Shown: positions 35,056 to 44,800 of the stretch, piece after piece
How positions within the stretch are numbered: position 1 is the stretch's first letter
Layout: each line of letters opens with the position of its first letter
Source of the DNA: Candidatus Saccharimonadota bacterium
GTDB lineage: Bacteria > Patescibacteriota > Saccharimonadia > Saccharimonadales > Saccharimonadaceae
Reading direction: 5' to 3'
DNA: 64,000 nt
NCBI GenBank assembly: GCA_017515105.1
Contig: JAFWHO010000004.1
Location: forward strand, 1 to 64,000
The notes under the pieces: generated by a model
Databases searched by the model: none
Seen by the model: the letters and a program-made list of their open reading frames with translations, nothing else
What the model was told of the DNA's origin: nothing
Translations under genes and position numbers: made by a program

Positions 35056-36125
35056 TTCTTTTTCCTTTCTAGAGTACTGATTTTTTGTAGGCGGTCTATG
35101 ACGCCTGGCAATACTTCCATTACCTTATCTATATCCTCTTTCGTGTTGCCCAGGCCGAATGAGAAACGGATGGATGAGTGTGCGACTTCGGCGTCGCCGG
35201 TTTTCGCCATTAAGACATGGCTCGGCTTGATATCGCCAGAGGCGCAGGCGGAGCCGGTGGACACGATAATGCCTTCGGCGTCTAGATATAGTTGGATCGA
35301 CTCGCCTTCGGCTGCCTCAAATGAGGCGTTTAATATATTTGGCAGGGAATTCTTGAGGTCAGTATTTAGGCTACTACCCGGGATTTCTTTTAAAATGCGC
35401 CTTGCAAGCTCGTCGCGAAGCGTGCGGATTTTCGTATCGTAGATTTCCCATGTTTTATGCTCGGCGACGTATTTCAGCGCAGCACCAAAACCAATAATTC
35501 CGACCGTATTATACGTCGTGCCGCGACGCTTCTTCTCTTGATTGCCGCCTATGATGAGGGGTTTAAACGGTACACCATTTCTCACATAAAGCGCGCCGAC
35601 TCCTATTGGGCCGCCGATTTTGTGCGCGCTGAATGTCGCGTAATCTAGATCCAGAGCTTTGACGTCGATCGGTAGTTTACCGAGTACTTGGGTTAGATCA
35701 GAGTGGACGAAGCCGCCTTCTTTACGCGCCTTTTTTACGATGTCTTTTATTGGCAAAAACTCGCCAATTTCGTTATTTGCTAGCATATATGAGTATAGCG
35801 CAGGCGTCTTCTTGCCGCCGAGTGCTTTTGCCGTCTCGATAATAGAATGATGCTCCAGGGGTGAAGTAATAATTTTGTGTCCTTCAAAAGTACGGATAAC
35901 CGTATTATTGGATTCGGATGCGCCAGACGTAAAAATGATCTCGTCAGGCTCGGCATTGATCAACTGTGCGAGGAGCTCACGCGTCTCTTCTATTTTATTT
36001 AGGGAAAGGTGGCCTGGCGTGTGTAATGCCGATGCGTTCGCAAAAAATCTCTGCTCTGCTTCGCGCATCGCTTTAATTGCCTCGTGTAGAAGCGGGCTGG
36101 TTGCAGCGTAATCTAAATAGACCAT
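35052..36125 (-). CDS. Cysteine desulfurase (short form)
   Basis: A PLP enzyme that takes sulphur from cysteine and passes it to IscU. The Schiff-base lysine is K169 (SAHKIGGPIG), PLP-contacting residues are H92 and D143, and the sulphur-carrying C294 is in STGSACASGD. At 357 residues it is about 25-30 shorter than usual: the stretch between EHHSIIETAKAL and MLANNEIG (about residues 102-114), which normally holds a longer beta segment, is contracted. TATAAT (36133-36138, minus) ends 7 bases before ATG. iscS and nifS are both possible names. Confidence 0.93.
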   Translation of the reverse strand: MVYLDYAATSPLLHEAIKAMREAEQRFFANASALHTPGHLSLNKIEETRELLAQLINAEPDEIIFTSGASESNNTVIRTFEGHKIITSPLEHHSIIETAKALGGKKTPALYSYMLANNEIGEFLPIKDIVKKARKEGGFVHSDLTQVLGKLPIDVKALDLDYATFSAHKIGGPIGVGALYVRNGVPFKPLIIGGNQEKKRRGTTYNTVGIIGFGAALKYVAEHKTWEIYDTKIRTLRDELARRILKEIPGSSLNTDLKNSLPNILNASFEAAEGESIQLYLDAEGIIVSTGSACASGDIKPSHVLMAKTGDAEVAHSSIRFSFGLGNTKEDIDKVMEVLPGVIDRLQKISTLERKKK

Positions 36126-36183
36126 TTTATTAATTATATCACCTCTTGCCTAAATCTTTTTTAACTGCTAAGATAAAAGTATT

Positions 36184-37032
36184 ATGGAAAACTCGTTTAC
36201 TCTAATGCCCATGAATCAGCAGGTTGATTTGAACCCTGGTGAGACATATGAAGGCTATATTACAATCGTGAATCCGGCCGATGCCAAGGCAGACTTTAAC
36301 TACAAAGTCTCCGTTTCGCCGTACAGTGTAGTTGGCGAAGATTATACGGCTGATTTACAAACCAAGAATAAAAATAATGAGATGGTGGATTGGATCAAGA
36401 TAGAGGAGCCTACCGGGACTATTGCTCCTAACGGCACCAAAAAAGTCAAATTTACAATCACTACCCCTTTGGACGCTGCTGCTGGTGGCCAGTATGCCTC
36501 TCTCAATGTATCTAGTAATAATGACGACAGTAGCAATGATGCTTTCGCTGTTAAAAATGTCTTCGAAATGGCAAGCCTCATCTATGGTACGGTTTCGGGC
36601 GACATCGTCAAAGAAGGTGAAATTCTAGAGAATAATGTACCCGGATTTACCGCTGTTCCACCAATTACCGTTTCAGCAAAACTCCAAAACAAGGGCAACA
36701 TCCATCAGTCCGCAACAATTATTCTTAAAGTAACAAATTTCTTTACCGGTGACGTAATTTTTCCAAAAGACGAACAGCAGAGTCAATTCGGTGAGATGGT
36801 TATGCCGGATACAATCTATACCACAAGCCGTCAGATCGGCAGTTTGCCATCTATCGGTGTCGTAACCGTCAATCAAACCATTCACTTTGATGGCAAAATC
36901 TCAACAACCGAAAAGCAGGTGATCATTTGTCCGGTTTGGTTTATGATCATTGTAGTGCTTACTGTCGCGGCACTTATCACCTTTATTGTCACCAGGATTA
37001 AAAAAGCAAGGCGCAAAAAACGCGAATTCTAA
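36184..37032 (+). CDS. DUF916/WxL-binding-like surface protein with C-terminal TM
   Basis: 282 residues: two beta-sandwich-like domains (VDLNPGETYEGYITIVNPAD, GTIAPNGTKKVKFTI, then AKLQNKGNIHQSATI) and a C-terminal TM (about 244-268) followed by a basic tail, the layout of DUF916 proteins that bind peptidoglycan and partner proteins. Unusually there is no N-terminal signal peptide, and an in-frame TAA lies five codons upstream of the ATG, so the frame cannot be extended. Either export uses another route or the 5' end of the gene has been lost. A weak GATAAA box ends 6 bases before the ATG. Confidence 0.7.
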   Translation: MENSFTLMPMNQQVDLNPGETYEGYITIVNPADAKADFNYKVSVSPYSVVGEDYTADLQTKNKNNEMVDWIKIEEPTGTIAPNGTKKVKFTITTPLDAAAGGQYASLNVSSNNDDSSNDAFAVKNVFEMASLIYGTVSGDIVKEGEILENNVPGFTAVPPITVSAKLQNKGNIHQSATIILKVTNFFTGDVIFPKDEQQSQFGEMVMPDTIYTTSRQIGSLPSIGVVTVNQTIHFDGKISTTEKQVIICPVWFMIIVVLTVAALITFIVTRIKKARRKKREF

Positions 37033-37062
37033 AAAATCACCCCCTTCAAGGGGGGATTTTTT
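37031..37062. terminator. Bidirectional intrinsic terminator
   Basis: AAAAAATC-ACCCCC and GGGGGGATTTTTT form a GC stem with a TTCAA loop flanked by A6 and T6. It serves both the DUF916-like gene and the convergent nrdG gene. Confidence 0.92.
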
Positions 37063-37612
37063 ATTCTATACTTAGGATTTTACCGGTACCGTATTCTAGC
37101 TTGATCAGCCTTTGATTCTTAGAACCCCTAAAACGAAGGCTGAGGTCTCTTTGCTTCAGGATGAAAGGCCCGTCAATAATTGCATCGAGGGATTTAAGGA
37201 ATTCCCAGGGTTCTTTGCCATATTCTTTGATAATTTCGTAGGTAAAGCCAGAGAAGCTCCATACATCCCAACCTAGTTCATTTCGGACGTAGTCTGCGAT
37301 AATTTTGCATTGCTTTGGCTGAACGAATGGCTCGCCACCGCAGAATGTCAAACCAGTTTGGCCTTTCAATTCGGATAACTGCTTTAAAACATCGTCGATC
37401 GGTACGACCATACCGCCGCAGTAATCCCATGTTTCGGGGTTTTGGCAGCCAGGGCAATGATTAGGGCAGCCTTGCGTCCAAAGGACTGCCCTTAGACCAT
37501 CGCCGTTAACTATACTATCGCGTTCAATTGGGCCAGAAAGCCTAATTTTGTCTTCTGGTAATTCTTCCTGCTTTGCGATTTTTTCTAGTGCTAATTTGTG
37601 CCAATCGGTCAT
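37061..37612 (-). CDS. nrdG: Anaerobic ribonucleotide reductase activating enzyme
   Basis: A radical-SAM enzyme that installs the glycyl radical on NrdD. The CX3CX2C cluster motif is C49, C53 and C56 in TQGCPNHCPGCQNPE, and LTFCGGEPF is the SAM-binding GGE segment. 183 residues, with about 35 residues before the usual N-terminus of the family. The start ATG overlaps the nrdD stop (TAATG), and the Shine-Dalgarno AAAGGAG lies inside the last nrdD codons, so the two genes are tightly coupled. Confidence 0.95.
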   Translation of the reverse strand: MTDWHKLALEKIAKQEELPEDKIRLSGPIERDSIVNGDGLRAVLWTQGCPNHCPGCQNPETWDYCGGMVVPIDDVLKQLSELKGQTGLTFCGGEPFVQPKQCKIIADYVRNELGWDVWSFSGFTYEIIKEYGKEPWEFLKSLDAIIDGPFILKQRDLSLRFRGSKNQRLIKLEYGTGKILSIE

Positions 37613-39807
37613 TATTCTCCTTTGGCGCAGCTTTTGACCTTTTCAAACGGCAAATCACCTTCTAGCCTACCACAATGTGGGCATCTGTCGCCCGTAATGA
37701 CACCGGAGAAGCCACAAACCGGGTCACGGTCTACCGGATGGTTAACTGAGCCGTAGCCAATACCAGCGTCGTGCATTTTGCGAATCACGGCTTCAAATGC
37801 TGCAATATTCTGGGACGGGTCACCATCTAACTCAATGTAGGTGATATGACCTGCGTTACAGAGTTCGTGATAAGGTGCCTCAATTTCGATCTTGTCAAAG
37901 GCGGAAATTGGGTAATAAACAGGTACGTGGAACGAGTTAGTGTAGAATTCGCGGTCAGTTACGCCTTTGATCTTACCAAATTCGCGGCGGTCCATCTTGG
38001 TGAAGCGGCCAGCGATACCTTCGGCCGGTGTGGCAAGAAGGGAGAAATTTAGTTTATATTTCTTGCTATACTTGTCGCATTTCTCTCGCATATAAGTGAT
38101 GATATCAAGACCGAGTTCGCGGGAATCCTCGTCTTCACCGTGGTGCTTACCGGTCATCGCGACCAACGTCTCGGCGAGGCCGATAAAGCCAATTGACAAA
38201 GTCCCATGCTTAATGACTTCACGCAATGTATCGTTAGGACCTAATTTCTCGCTACCAAACCAGTTGCCTTGGCCCATCAGGAATGGGAAGTTGCGAACGT
38301 GTTGGTTGGCCTGGAATTCAAACCTCTCGAGTAATTCGTCTTTAACTAGATCCATTTTTTCGTCTAATTCACGGTAGAATCCATCCCAGTCGCCTTCTTT
38401 TCTTTCTTTGAGACAGATACCGTGTTTAATACCAATTCTGACTAGGTTGATTGTGGTGAATGACAAGTTGCCACGGCTCGTGACGATGCCATCGGATTCC
38501 GGGAAGATTGAGCCAAATACCCTGGTGCGGCAACCCATGGTCGCGATCTCAGTGCGATAGTCGCCTGGTTTGTAGTATTGCAAATTAAATGGTGCATCGA
38601 TGAAACAGAAGTTAGGGAAGAGGCGCTTGGCAGAAACTTCCATTGACTTCTTGAAGAGGTCGTAGTTCGGGTCATCTGGCTCGTAGTTTATACCTGATTT
38701 GACTTTGAAAATCGAAATCGGGAAGATTGGCGTTTCGCCTTTACCGAGTCCGTTTTCGGTCGCGATTAGGAGATTCTTCGAAACTAAGCGGCCGGCTGGA
38801 GTCGTGTCGGTACCGAAGTTAATTGAAGTAAATGGCACCTGTGCACCTGCACGGGAGTGCATAGTGTTCAGGTTGTGGACGAAGCCTTCCATAGCTTGCA
38901 AAGTTTCGCGCTCGACGTCTTCATTCGAGGCAGCGATGACTTCTTTTGGCCATTTCGCTTTCTTCAATTTGTCGTCTTCACCATAGTCATAACTATCTTT
39001 AACTTCTAGATCTAACTTCTTGCCAGTGAATTTGTTGTATTTGGCGAGATTTCTTTTAAGAGCTTTTCTAAATGACTTGTTAACACCTGGAGCCATGGCA
39101 TAGTCAAAGTTAGGGATAGACTGGCCGCCGTGTTGCTCGTTCTGGTTTGCTTGTAAGACAATTGCAGCTAGGGCGCCGTATGAACCGATTGAGTTCGGGG
39201 TACGGAGGTGACCATGACCGGTGTTAAAACCGCCATTTTCGAATAATACAAATGGATCGGACTGGCAGCAAGTCAAAGTGCCGGTTGCGTAAAAATCAAG
39301 GTCGTGAATATGAATATCACCGTTATCATGGGCGGCTGCGATGTCGGGGCGAATCAGTAATGTCTTCGCGAAAACCTTTGAGCCTTCAGCACCGAATTGA
39401 AGCATTTTGCCCATGGCGGAGTTGCCGTCGACGTTAGCGTTTGAACGTTTAATGTCTGAGTCTTCACTTGCATCGGCGTGCGAAATAGTGCGATAGATCA
39501 TCATTAGATCCGACTTAGCCTCACGTCGGCGAGAACGTTCCTGACGATATCTGATGTATTCTCTTGCAGTCTTCTTGAATGAAGACTCCATCAACACTTC
39601 CTCGACGATATCTTGAATTTGCTCGACGTTCGGAGTGCGAACCGTAATGGTTTCTTCCGCACGTTTTAAAACTTTATCAGCTAGAGTTTTGGCTCTATCA
39701 TATTTGAATTCTTCAGTAGCGAGTCCGGCTTTGGCGATGGCATCGGTAATCTTTTCTGGATCGAATTTTACGATTTTCCCATCCCGCTTTACTATTCTTT
39801 TGAACAT
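37612..39807 (-). CDS. nrdD: Class III anaerobic ribonucleoside-triphosphate reductase, C-terminus atypical
   Basis: 731 residues: an N-terminal ATP-cone (about 1-95, beginning MFKRIVKRDGKIVKFDPEKI) and the large reductase barrel. It makes deoxyribonucleotides without oxygen. The C-terminus holds a partial zinc site (C698, C709, C712, possibly C727) and then stops after FEKVKSCAKGE. In the NrdD proteins I know, the zinc site is followed by an R-[VI]-x-GY glycyl-radical segment of 30-40 residues; none is present here or in other frames before nrdG. The only similar Gly is G699 in PVCGFSG. The Shine-Dalgarno AAGGAGG lies 9 bases before ATG. Other family features are intact. Confidence 0.93.
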   Translation of the reverse strand: MFKRIVKRDGKIVKFDPEKITDAIAKAGLATEEFKYDRAKTLADKVLKRAEETITVRTPNVEQIQDIVEEVLMESSFKKTAREYIRYRQERSRRREAKSDLMMIYRTISHADASEDSDIKRSNANVDGNSAMGKMLQFGAEGSKVFAKTLLIRPDIAAAHDNGDIHIHDLDFYATGTLTCCQSDPFVLFENGGFNTGHGHLRTPNSIGSYGALAAIVLQANQNEQHGGQSIPNFDYAMAPGVNKSFRKALKRNLAKYNKFTGKKLDLEVKDSYDYGEDDKLKKAKWPKEVIAASNEDVERETLQAMEGFVHNLNTMHSRAGAQVPFTSINFGTDTTPAGRLVSKNLLIATENGLGKGETPIFPISIFKVKSGINYEPDDPNYDLFKKSMEVSAKRLFPNFCFIDAPFNLQYYKPGDYRTEIATMGCRTRVFGSIFPESDGIVTSRGNLSFTTINLVRIGIKHGICLKERKEGDWDGFYRELDEKMDLVKDELLERFEFQANQHVRNFPFLMGQGNWFGSEKLGPNDTLREVIKHGTLSIGFIGLAETLVAMTGKHHGEDEDSRELGLDIITYMREKCDKYSKKYKLNFSLLATPAEGIAGRFTKMDRREFGKIKGVTDREFYTNSFHVPVYYPISAFDKIEIEAPYHELCNAGHITYIELDGDPSQNIAAFEAVIRKMHDAGIGYGSVNHPVDRDPVCGFSGVITGDRCPHCGRLEGDLPFEKVKSCAKGE

Positions 39808-40051
39808 GAAATATACCTCCTTAATGCGTTTTCTAGTTCAATTTGTTATTTCTATGACCTTTTTAGGATAACTTAATGGTAATGCTTGTGCTACCCTACA
39901 TTTAGTGCCTTATGAATATAATATAACACTATATATGGTATTTCAAGACTTTTTATGTTTAAATTTCAAAATTGTGCAAAACTTGCCGATTTACTGCATA
40001 AGCAGTTTGTGATAAAATTATATTAGTAAATATAGCGGAGAAATAATACTT

Positions 40052-41077
40052 ATGGACCAAAAGAAGCCATTGACGACGAACCCCTTAATGCGAAAGAAAC
40101 AGGAGAAAGAGTCTGCTTCGGATCCTTTTGACGCTCTTAAAAACCAATCCGATAACGAACTGGCTGACAACAAACCTGTAGAAAGCGCTGCATTTGAAAA
40201 TTCTGCGACGAAAACTCAACCTATCACTACGAGACCCGCAGCTGCCCCAACAATCGAAAGAAGAGCGGCCAGAAGACCACTCCGAAACTTGCCCGAAACC
40301 CAGAATAGACGACGTTCACTCGGGATGGACATCAGAAGGCGCCCTGTGCGAAAAGCTCCAATGCATGGTCGCCCGGTTAGAGTCCCTACACCTACACGTC
40401 CCAGGCCAATCGTTGAGCCAACCGGAGAAATTGCCACCAGAGAACTCGAAGCACAAAATAGCGTTACTGATACCACAATTGCTGCCGAAAGAAACAATGC
40501 TACCGGCATTGCTCCAAAGGGACAAAAAAAATCTCACAAGAAGCTGTTCCAAATCTTATTTGCCATCATCGCATTTATATCCGTTGCGGTTGTCGTTGCA
40601 ATTATCTTAATTAAAGTAGTCCCACATGACAATTCCGGTAATTCAAGCGACTCTGGCGCATCCAATGATGCTCGTTTTGCGAATAGTGGAAGCCCTAGTG
40701 TCTTCTCTGATATAACTACGGAAAAAAATGAATCTATTACAAAAGAAACCATTAACAATACCGCCGAAATTGAGTTTCTTGGAGTTCAAAAGAGTGAGAC
40801 TATGGACCTTGACCATAAAATTGTCAAAGTTTCTATTAAGAATAAAACGGACGAGAGGCAATCGATTCGTATTATTGTTTCTGCCATTGGTGAAGACGGA
40901 CAAATTCTTGACACTTCTTCACTTTATGCTGAAGGCATGTATCCTGATGATGTGTTTGTATTTGAAGCTTTCGTTTCAACAACTCTTAGCGATGAAGACC
41001 TCGAAAAAGCCACGTTCAAAACTTCTTCTGCTTCAACTTACCAAACTCAAATAGACTCCGAGGAATCCGACCAGTGA
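40052..41077 (+). CDS. Membrane-anchored protein with disordered cytoplasmic N-terminus
   Basis: 341 residues. Residues 1-165 are Pro/Arg/Thr-rich and low complexity, with repeated RRPVR/RPVRVPTP-type basic stretches. One TM lies at about 170-193, followed by a Ser/Asn linker and an extracytoplasmic beta domain (about 230-330; IEFLGVQKSETMDLDHK onwards) resembling FxLYD-type domains. Function unknown. Start: GCGGAG 11 bases upstream. The stop overlaps the GTG start of gpsA (GTGA). UGA serves as the stop here. Confidence 0.8.
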   Translation: MDQKKPLTTNPLMRKKQEKESASDPFDALKNQSDNELADNKPVESAAFENSATKTQPITTRPAAAPTIERRAARRPLRNLPETQNRRRSLGMDIRRRPVRKAPMHGRPVRVPTPTRPRPIVEPTGEIATRELEAQNSVTDTTIAAERNNATGIAPKGQKKSHKKLFQILFAIIAFISVAVVVAIILIKVVPHDNSGNSSDSGASNDARFANSGSPSVFSDITTEKNESITKETINNTAEIEFLGVQKSETMDLDHKIVKVSIKNKTDERQSIRIIVSAIGEDGQILDTSSLYAEGMYPDDVFVFEAFVSTTLSDEDLEKATFKTSSASTYQTQIDSEESDQ

Positions 41078-41865
41078 ACGCAGACAAAATTGCAGTGATC
41101 GGCGCAGGGGCCTATGGGTCTGCGCTTGGTGAAATTCTTTCGGTCAAAGGATACAGTGTCTCGTATTATGATCCGAAGCTTCGCGAAAGCGATATCTCAA
41201 AAACCTTGTCCGGGGCGAGCTATGTCCTGCTTGTTGTTCCTTCTAATACTATCGAGCATGCTTTGCCGCTTTTACCGAAAAATCTCCCGCTCATTATTGC
41301 CACAAAAGGAATTCTTTCATGTAGCGTTTTCGACGGGTTCAGTGACAAAATGCTAATCTCTGGGCCCGGTTTCGCCAAGGATATTGTCCTCGAAAGAAAA
41401 ACTAAGCTAACGGCAACAGATCATAGGGTGATCGATCTGTTTTCTACTAAATATTTATCCTTTGATTACACCGATGATTTTAATGGCGTTCTGATGTGCG
41501 GGTCACTCAAAAACGTTTACGCAATCGGTGCAGGGCTGCTCGGTCTAGTCCACGGTGCTCCTTTGTGGCGGAAATACATTACAGATGTTTACCGTGAGCT
41601 TAAGTCTATCTTAGCTTTAAATGGCTCCGATCCGAGGACCGTCGATCTCGCTTGCGGCGTTGGCGACCTCATGCTCACTTGTGACACGCCTTCCCGCAAT
41701 TATCGATTCGGCGTCAATCTTCGCGACGACCCGAATTACAAGTCGCGCGACACTCTGGAAGGGCTTTCTACTATCCAATCCATTAAAGAAGGTGAGCTTG
41801 AAATACCAGAGGATGCTGCTATACTAAAAGATATAATCAAAAAAGTATCAAATGGGACTAAATAG
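41074..41865 (+). CDS. gpsA: Glycerol-3-phosphate dehydrogenase [NAD(P)+], short form
   Basis: Makes sn-glycerol 3-phosphate for phospholipids. The N-terminal Rossmann motif GAGAYGSALGEIL starts at residue 10; SGPGFAKDI and the catalytic-lysine segment GSLKNVYAIGAGLL follow, with RTVDLACGVGDLMLTC typical of the C-terminal domain. At 263 residues it is shorter than the usual 320-340, mainly through shortened loops in the first half. The GTG start overlaps the preceding stop, and the end overlaps the helicase gene by 14 bases, so the three genes form one operon. Confidence 0.9.
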   Translation: MNADKIAVIGAGAYGSALGEILSVKGYSVSYYDPKLRESDISKTLSGASYVLLVVPSNTIEHALPLLPKNLPLIIATKGILSCSVFDGFSDKMLISGPGFAKDIVLERKTKLTATDHRVIDLFSTKYLSFDYTDDFNGVLMCGSLKNVYAIGAGLLGLVHGAPLWRKYITDVYRELKSILALNGSDPRTVDLACGVGDLMLTCDTPSRNYRFGVNLRDDPNYKSRDTLEGLSTIQSIKEGELEIPEDAAILKDIIKKVSNGTK

Positions 41866-44800
41866 TAATCAAAAACGAGCAGTGGAATATCTGGATGGGC
41901 CACTTTTGGTATTGGCTGGGCCCGGCACTGGCAAGACTCAGCTTCTTTCAGAAAAAGTCGCCTATATTTTAAAAAACACCGACACTAATCCTGAGAATAT
42001 TTTGTGTATCACTTTTACTGAGTCTGGGGCTTCGAATATGCGCGAAAGACTGAAAACTATTGTCGGCGCTGAAGGGGCCAAGGTGCAAGTTTCTACTTAT
42101 CACGCTTTCGGGACTGACGTTTTATCTCTCTATAAGAATTATTCCGACAAATATGACCGCCAGCTTGATAGCCCGATTGATGAAGTAACACAATTTAAGA
42201 TTGTAAAAACCATCCGCGATAATCTACCCGCTTTAGATATTTTACATGGTGATAATGTTAAGAATATTATAAGTGTGATTTCTTCCGCTAAGTCTGCCGG
42301 ATTGTCTTCAGCCGATCTTAAGAAAATTGCTGAAACCAATATGGAAGACTCTAAAGTATTGTCTGGTGCTATTTCGCCACTACTTAAGAACGTAGTCGCA
42401 GGTAGATTCCGCGAATCTTATGACAATGCTTACGGGCCGATTTATGAGCTCTTAAAGGATTACACTGATGTTCCGACCATCACAGAGCGAATTGAGCGTT
42501 CAATCGCCGGAATAGCCCGCGACCTTAAAACAGCGATTTGTGAAGCTGAGTCTTCCGAGAAAGTGACACCTCTCACGGCCTGGCGTAACGCATATTTTGA
42601 AAAGGACGAAAAAGGGAATTATCGCCTCAAAGATACCGTGGCCAACAAGAAACTCCTCAGTATTTCATCTGTAATGGAACAGTACGACGAGCATTTGAAG
42701 GAGAATGGGCTATTTGATTATGACGATATGATCCAGGAAGCTGTCAGGATTCTTTCATCCGATGAAGGTTTCCGTTTGACCTTATCAGAGCGTTTCGAAT
42801 ATATCATGCTCGATGAGTTCCAGGATACAAACCCGTCTCAATTTATGATTATCAAGAAATTGACTGACTATGAAAAGCCAAATATTATGGCAGTGGGTGA
42901 TGATGACCAGGCGATTTACGAATTCCAGGGTGCTTCTGCTACTAATTTGACCGACTTCCAGGAATACTACGGAGCGGAAGTCATTCCGCTGGTCGAAAAC
43001 TATCGTAGTACTCAGGAAATCCTCGATTTCTCCCGCGAAGTCATCAATCAAGCTCCTGACAGGTTTGCTGATAAAGAATTGGTCGCTCATAAGTCCGCTC
43101 CCAAATCTACCCAAATTGAGCGGTTGGAGTTTAGGTCTTCAGACGTTGAGTTTTCATTTATCGCCAAGAAGATCTCTGAATTAATTAAATCTGGCGTTCC
43201 GCAAAAGGACATCGCGGTTATCTCTTATATGCGAAAATATTTTGTACCTTTGCTCCCATATCTAAAGTCTTACCCCGAGATCAATATTTCTTATGAAATG
43301 CAAAATAATTTACTTGAGGATAATAAAATCCATCAATTGATTACTTTGGCTAAGTTAATCAATGAATTGTCTCAGCAGAGCTCAAATAACGCACTTCTGG
43401 TTGAAGTGCTCGGCTATCCTTTCTTCGGCCTCCCTATGCTCGAAGTTATCAAAATTATCGGTGTAGCTCGCAATGACAAGAAATCGGTGTTTGAATATTT
43501 GATCTCCTCCTCTGACGAAAGGATTAATCAAGTTGCTAACTTCTTAGCCAATCTGGTTGCTAAATCATTTACTGAGCCGCTTGAAATCATGTGGGACTAT
43601 TTGATTGGCGCCGCTGAGCTGAATGGTTACAAATCGCCATTCTTAGCCTACTACGAAAAACAGGGCGAATATGAAGCATTCTCGCTATACGAAAACCTCG
43701 CTGCACTTCGAGGTAAGCTCAGGCAGCATTTTGGCGATAAGAGTCTCAAGATTGCCGACCTCGTCTCGATGGTAGAAGACTATGAGGCTGCCGAGATGCC
43801 GGTTAATACCACTTCGCCATATAAAGATTCCGAGGATGCCGTATCCATCATGACAGCTCATAAAGCCAAAGGCCTAGAATTTGAGCACGTATTTATCATT
43901 TCTGCCGATCACGCTGCTTGGGGCAAAGGAAAGGGGAATAATAATACCTTATCTCTACCAAAAAACTTAATGCAAATTCGTCACACTGGAACAACTGATG
44001 GCGAAAAAATCCGTATCCTTTACGTTTCTCTCACGAGGGCGAAATCACATCTATATATCACGAATTCGCTAAACGATTTTAATGGCAAGAACCCAGATAG
44101 ATTAGAGTATTTCCAGGAATATGTCGAAGACGGAAAGGTAATATCGCCATTTTTGCCATCGAAAGAAGTGAAATGTCTCTACGATGGAAGCGCGGTTTCA
44201 ATTTCCGAAAATACCCTTAAAAACTGGCTCTCGGTCTATCATAACGCTAACCCTGATATGCGATCTATTTATAAGGAGCGCGTGAAGCAATACCGAATGT
44301 CAGCCACATCGCTCACCACCTTTATCGATGTTGTTTATGCCGGTCCACAAGAATTCTTTAAGCGCGAAGTGCTGCGCGTCCCGAGCGATGCTCAGGATGA
44401 ATCGTTGGCTTTCGGGACTTTGGTACACCAGGTTTATGAGCAAGTCACGAACAATGATTTGTCTGATGAAGAGGCTATCAAATATTACCTCGATGAACTT
44501 GATAAGATGGCGCTTGATTCAAAACTAAAAAACCGCCTGAAAGAAAAAGGTGTTGCTAACCTCACCGTGTCGCTTAATACCTTCAAAGATATTTTACATC
44601 AAGGCAAGGCCGAGGTTAACTTCAGCTCTGAGAAGATTGTGGTCTCTGGCGTACCGATAACAGGTAAAATTGACCATATCACTATAAATGAAACTGATAA
44701 AACAATCGAGATTTACGATTATAAGACTGCGGGATATCATAAAGAGAAGTGGCAATCGCACGCTTCACTATATAAATATATGCTACAACTAGAATTCTAC

